Below are positions 7,901 to 9,924 of a stretch of DNA of 9,924 bases, piece after piece. Both the position numbers and the translations under genes were made by a program. The notes beneath the pieces were generated by a model. It made no database searches and was not told the DNA's origin. It saw only the letters and a program-made list of their open reading frames with translations. The stretch covers positions 1-9,924 of the forward strand of contig JAEZPW010000213.1 in assembly GCA_023441255.1 (NCBI GenBank). The letters are read 5' to 3'. Position 1 is the stretch's first letter, and each line of letters begins with the position of its first letter. The DNA is from Acidobacteriota bacterium (GTDB lineage: Bacteria; Acidobacteriota; Terriglobia; Terriglobales; Acidobacteriaceae).

Positions 7901-9924
7901 GACTGGTGTCGCCGCTGTGGAAATCTCAGCCGGGGCAGGCTCAGCTGGTGTTGCTCCGATCGTCGAGGCGTTGGCTGGCTCAGCCGGCTTGCTGGCGCGC
8001 CTGTCGCAGGCGAACTTGATTACATGATTCAGGGTTGGGAAGTCGCGTAGTTTCAGGTTCTCGTCCCTGGCGATGTTGAACGCTGCACGAACGGAGGCGA
8101 AGACCTCGGCCTGCTTTACGGTGTCGACGCCAAGATCGGCTTCCAGATCGAGATCGAGGTCGAGCATGTCTTTGGGATAGCCGGTCTTCTCGGCCACGAT
8201 ATCCAGGATTTTCTCTTTCACTTCATCGTCCGATACGGCGGCGGGCGGCGAACTCAGGGCAGGTGGGGCGGGCGGCTCCTCCACGGCTGTACTAGAGGAC
8301 GCGGGAGGAACCGCCTCGACCACTGCTGCAACGTCGTTCTGCAGCGCGACTCCGGCGCGCCTTTCAGCTGCGAACTTGATGACGTGGTTCAAGGTCGGAA
8401 AGTCGCGAAGTTTTAGATTCTCGTCGCGAGGGATATCGAATGCTGCTCGAACGGACGCAAACACCTCGGCCTGCTTGACCGTGTCCACACCGAGGTCGGC
8501 CTCCAGATCGAGATCAAGGTCGAGCATGTCTTTGGGATACCCAGTCTTCTCCGCGACGATGTCCAGAACAGCTTCTTTGATACTCTCATCGCTGACTGGC
8601 GGGGTCGTTTGCATGGATGGCTGCGTAACCACCGCTGCTTGCGAAACAGGTGCGGCTACCTGCTCCACTGGTGTTTCAGGAACTGCGACGTTGCCGGCCG
8701 GTGTTGTTACTGCGGTAAGATCCGGACGACGGTCGTGCACGAACTTGATCACATGGGATAGCGTAGGAAAATCGCGGAGTCGTACCGTCTCGTCGCGAGG
8801 AATCGCGTAGAGTTCACGAATGGCGGCGAACATCTCGGCCTGCTTGACCGTGTCGACGCCAAGGTCGGCTTCAAGGTCAAGGTCGAGATCAAGCATCTCT
8901 TTCGGGTATCCGGTCTTCTCGACTACCAGTGCAAGGACACGTTCCTTGACGTCTGTGCCGGTTGTTGCCGCGGCGGTCACGGATGCCGTTACGGCGGGTG
9001 CCTCCTGTGTTTCGGCCGCGGGCGCCGGTTCCGGCTTCGCCGAAGGCTCATCGGCCGCCCTACTTACCTTTTCCGGCACTTCTTGTCCTGACAGATCCGG
9101 CCGACGGTCGTAGACGAACCGAATTACGTGTGCGAGGGTCGGGAACTCGCGCAGCTTGGTAGTGTCGTCGCGCGCGATCCCGTAAGCCTCGCGAATGGTG
9201 GCGAACACCTCGGCTTGTTTGACCGTGTCGACCCCAAGATCGGCTTCAAGGTCGAGATCGAGGTCGAGCATATCGATGGGATACCCGGTTTTTTCAGCAA
9301 CCAGTGCCAGAACACGACCTTTCACGTCGCGGTCCAACGCGGTTGCGGCGGGATTGGTGGCGGAAACAGGAACTGGCGATGCAATCTCGCGCTGTTGCAC
9401 TTGTGTCGCGACGTTGCTGACAGGAACGGGCGTTGTCTTCTCGACCGGCTGCATGACTGGCGCGGCCGCGGAGGCGGCGCTTGCGCCGGCCACTGCGGCC
9501 ATGACGCGAACAGGCTCCTGAGATGGCGACGGTGGTTGGGCAATAACCGTTTGCACCGGCTCCGGCCGCGGCTGAGTAGTCACGCGCGTCACCGCTCGAT
9601 CTCGCACGCGGAGCGTACGATTGACCACTTCCAGTTCCGCGGCCGGATAGCCGGCGATGCGGGCCAGCCAGTCGTTCCAGGTGGTCGCATCCTGGATACG
9701 ATAGGCATAGCCCAGCGCATTGGGTTCCTGTCGGGAGGCGTCTTTCGACTTGACCCAACGCAACAAATTCATGCTGATCTGCGATCCGAAGCCAGCGCCC
9801 AGATGCAATGCGTATTCCACCGGGTACTTGCCGCCCTTCGAGAGGTTCAGCTCTCCAAGTTCGGGATCCACTTCTTTGAAATTAACCACCGGAGGAACAT
9901 GACCGGTTTCAAGAGCCTTGATGG
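4994..9924 (-). CDS. PUFA-synthase-like type I megasynthase: KS end, five carrier domains, KR, DH (5'-partial)
   Basis: The frame is open to the right edge, so the N-terminus is missing; 1642 residues are present. A GTG at 9889 is internal, because the codons before it continue the ketosynthase (KALETGHVPP). Domains from the N side: last part of a KS, ending in GAGFGSQ (9779-9799); about 140 residues of linker, first a short conserved-looking stretch (9596-9724), then Ala/Pro/Thr-rich; five carrier domains (9328 down to 7628); structural half-KR (about 7430-6860); catalytic KR (about 6800-5960) with TGAAGS, Ser at 6248-6250 and Tyr at 6209-6211 in QADYSSAN; double-hotdog DH (about 5850-5030) with HQIDGTPVLP (His 5795-5797) and YFHGPAYQVL. 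This order resembles PfaA-type PUFA synthases and related iterative secondary-lipid synthases. No acyltransferase lies between KS and the carriers; it may be upstream or act in trans. The product is unknown. A PPTase gene follows directly. Confidence 0.9.
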   Translation of the reverse strand, partial: IKALETGHVPPVVNFKEVDPELGELNLSKGGKYPVEYALHLGAGFGSQISMNLLRWVKSKDASRQEPNALGYAYRIQDATTWNDWLARIAGYPAAELEVVNRTLRVRDRAVTRVTTQPRPEPVQTVIAQPPSPSQEPVRVMAAVAGASAASAAAPVMQPVEKTTPVPVSNVATQVQQREIASPVPVSATNPAATALDRDVKGRVLALVAEKTGYPIDMLDLDLDLEADLGVDTVKQAEVFATIREAYGIARDDTTKLREFPTLAHVIRFVYDRRPDLSGQEVPEKVSRAADEPSAKPEPAPAAETQEAPAVTASVTAAATTGTDVKERVLALVVEKTGYPKEMLDLDLDLEADLGVDTVKQAEMFAAIRELYAIPRDETVRLRDFPTLSHVIKFVHDRRPDLTAVTTPAGNVAVPETPVEQVAAPVSQAAVVTQPSMQTTPPVSDESIKEAVLDIVAEKTGYPKDMLDLDLDLEADLGVDTVKQAEVFASVRAAFDIPRDENLKLRDFPTLNHVIKFAAERRAGVALQNDVAAVVEAVPPASSSTAVEEPPAPPALSSPPAAVSDDEVKEKILDIVAEKTGYPKDMLDLDLDLEADLGVDTVKQAEVFASVRAAFNIARDENLKLRDFPTLNHVIKFACDRRASKPAEPANASTIGATPAEPAPAEISTAATPVTATQHAATVTDDEVKEKVLDLVAEKTGYPKDMLDLDLDLEADLGVDTVKQAEVFASVRALFAIPRDESLKLRDFPTLAHVIRFACERRAGAQPTLSHGSNVATPAVEASPIEASPRPGGPKLVTRTRELRSYDAADSIPRRVPVPVLRPPLNFCKQTGVKLGPGTRVVIMPDENGVAAALTEALQQMGVEVIAIDRTLDPTKVADVAKSWLSTGPIHGVYWLPALDVEDAVSAMDISAWHEAVRLRLTLLYAFMRNLYEQIATPGTFLVSATRLGGQHGYDPAGATAPMGGAVVGFTKTYKRERPEALVKAVDFTTECDVSAVTQHLMNETLHDNAAVEIGYKDELRWTVGLQEKSAADGQPGLVLDESSVFVVTGAAGSIVSAITTDLASASGGTFYLLDLVPEPDPNNPDIQRFIRDKDGLKRDLFKRIQERGQRATPALVEKELAALERAHAALTAINAVRDAGGTPHYFSVNLTDTAAVARIIDTVRERSGHIDVLLHAAGLERSHFLPDKDPREFDLVFDVKADGWFNLLHAIGNMPLAAMVAFSSIAGRFGNAGQADYSSANDLLCKFASSFRTTRPSTRGIVIDWTAWGGIGMATRGSIPKMMELAGIDMLPPDAGIPIIRRELTTGSTRGEIVIGQRLGVMLNEWDPQGGIDPGSFTQTQFGPMTGSVISMGIHNGLTVETTLDPKQQPFLYDHQIDGTPVLPGVMGMEAFAEIACCMIPGWRVEALEDVNLMAPFKFYRNEPRTLTLAATFEPDGENIVANCRLIGERKLPNHAEAQVTTHFTARVRLTKKVPKESSRSSHVEVPSVAVSDAGDIYKIYFHGPAYQVLRRGWRDGHRVIAEMAGTLPSNHLPPDKPTTISPRTIELCLQTAGLWEIAVEGRFGLPHKIEWIRFVRNIEEAAGTSLYCIATPDPEAGSFDTEVVDASGNVYLEMQGYRTATLPTTVDNTGLKALQVAAAD
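7628..9328 (-). repeat. Five tandem carrier (ACP-like) domain repeats, all with Thr at the attachment site
   Basis: In translation order the domains occupy about 9092-9328, 8717-8953, 8348-8584, 7988-8224 and 7628-7864, each about 79 residues, with Ala/Pro/Val/Thr-rich linkers. The repeat period is 375, 369, 360 and 360 bases. Each contains EKTGYP, then LDLDLDLEADLG, VDTVKQAE, and later R(D/E)FPTL and a (D/E)RR end. The D-T-V codons lie at 9224-9226, 8849-8851, 8480-8482, 8120-8122 and 7760-7762 (Thr: ACG, ACG, ACG, ACC, ACC). Canonical carriers have Ser there as the phosphopantetheine anchor (GIDSIK in PUFA synthases). Domains 1-2 end FV(Y/H)DRRPDL; domains 3-5 end FA(A/C)(E/D)RRA, so two subgroups exist. 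Tandem carriers raise output in PUFA synthases; whether these are loaded at all is unknown. Confidence 0.93.

Noticed and set aside
7628..9328. Open frames on the plus strand with repeated Ser/Arg-rich peptides (STPRSASRSRSRS) opposite the carrier domains
   Set aside because: They are the reverse-complement image of the LDLDLDLEADLGVDT codons in each repeat; they have no ribosome-binding sites and no sensible protein features.
7628..9328. A CRISPR array or non-coding tandem repeat, suggested by the 360-375 base periodicity
   Set aside because: The units are in frame, protein-coding, diverged at third positions and far longer than CRISPR repeats.
9887..9889. GTG at 9889 as the start of the megasynthase
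   Set aside because: The frame stays open to the edge and the upstream codons continue a ketosynthase sequence (KALETGHVPP), so the real start is outside the window.

Overview
The window looks like part of a high-GC, soil-type heterotroph chromosome. An Acidobacteriota (Terriglobia-like) origin is my best guess. It rests on gene style only: exported sugar-active enzymes, a PD40 propeller protein, an exported TIM-barrel isomerase-like protein and a PUFA-synthase-like megasynthase. No marker gene is present, so the taxonomy is inference.

Left part (1-4150), carbohydrate-type genes. A 5' fragment of an exported GH2 beta-mannosidase-like gene runs leftward off the edge (1-456, minus). It is divergent from an exported sugar phosphate isomerase/epimerase-like gene (691-1536, plus), with a 234-nt region between them that carries a candidate promoter for the GH2 gene. 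The isomerase-like gene converges on a secreted six-repeat PD40 beta-propeller gene (1615-2619, minus), and a very strong hairpin terminator (1549-1588) lies between them. Upstream of the propeller gene, on the same strand, is a secreted clan GH-A glycoside hydrolase (2687-4150, minus).

Right part (4251-9924), lipid/polyketide genes. A megasynthase gene enters from the right edge and is 5'-partial. It encodes the last part of a ketosynthase, a long linker, five tandem carrier (ACP-like) domains, a structural plus catalytic ketoreductase, and a double-hotdog dehydratase. An Sfp-type phosphopantetheinyl transferase starts 17 nt after its stop. The pairing suggests an iterative PUFA-synthase-like secondary-lipid or polyketide system with its own carrier-activating enzyme.

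The most notable observation is that all five carrier domains have threonine (DTV) where the phosphopantetheine-bearing serine (DSL/DSI) is expected. Two different Thr codons are used. The dehydratase also has Glu where Asp is usual, the ketoreductase has an altered glycine motif, and the ketosynthase end reads GAGFGSQ. Together these suggest a coherent divergent branch rather than a decayed gene. Whether its carriers are modified on Thr or not at all is an open biochemical question.

No tRNA, rRNA, CRISPR array, insertion sequence or phage gene was seen. No gene-free stretch exceeds 300 bases.
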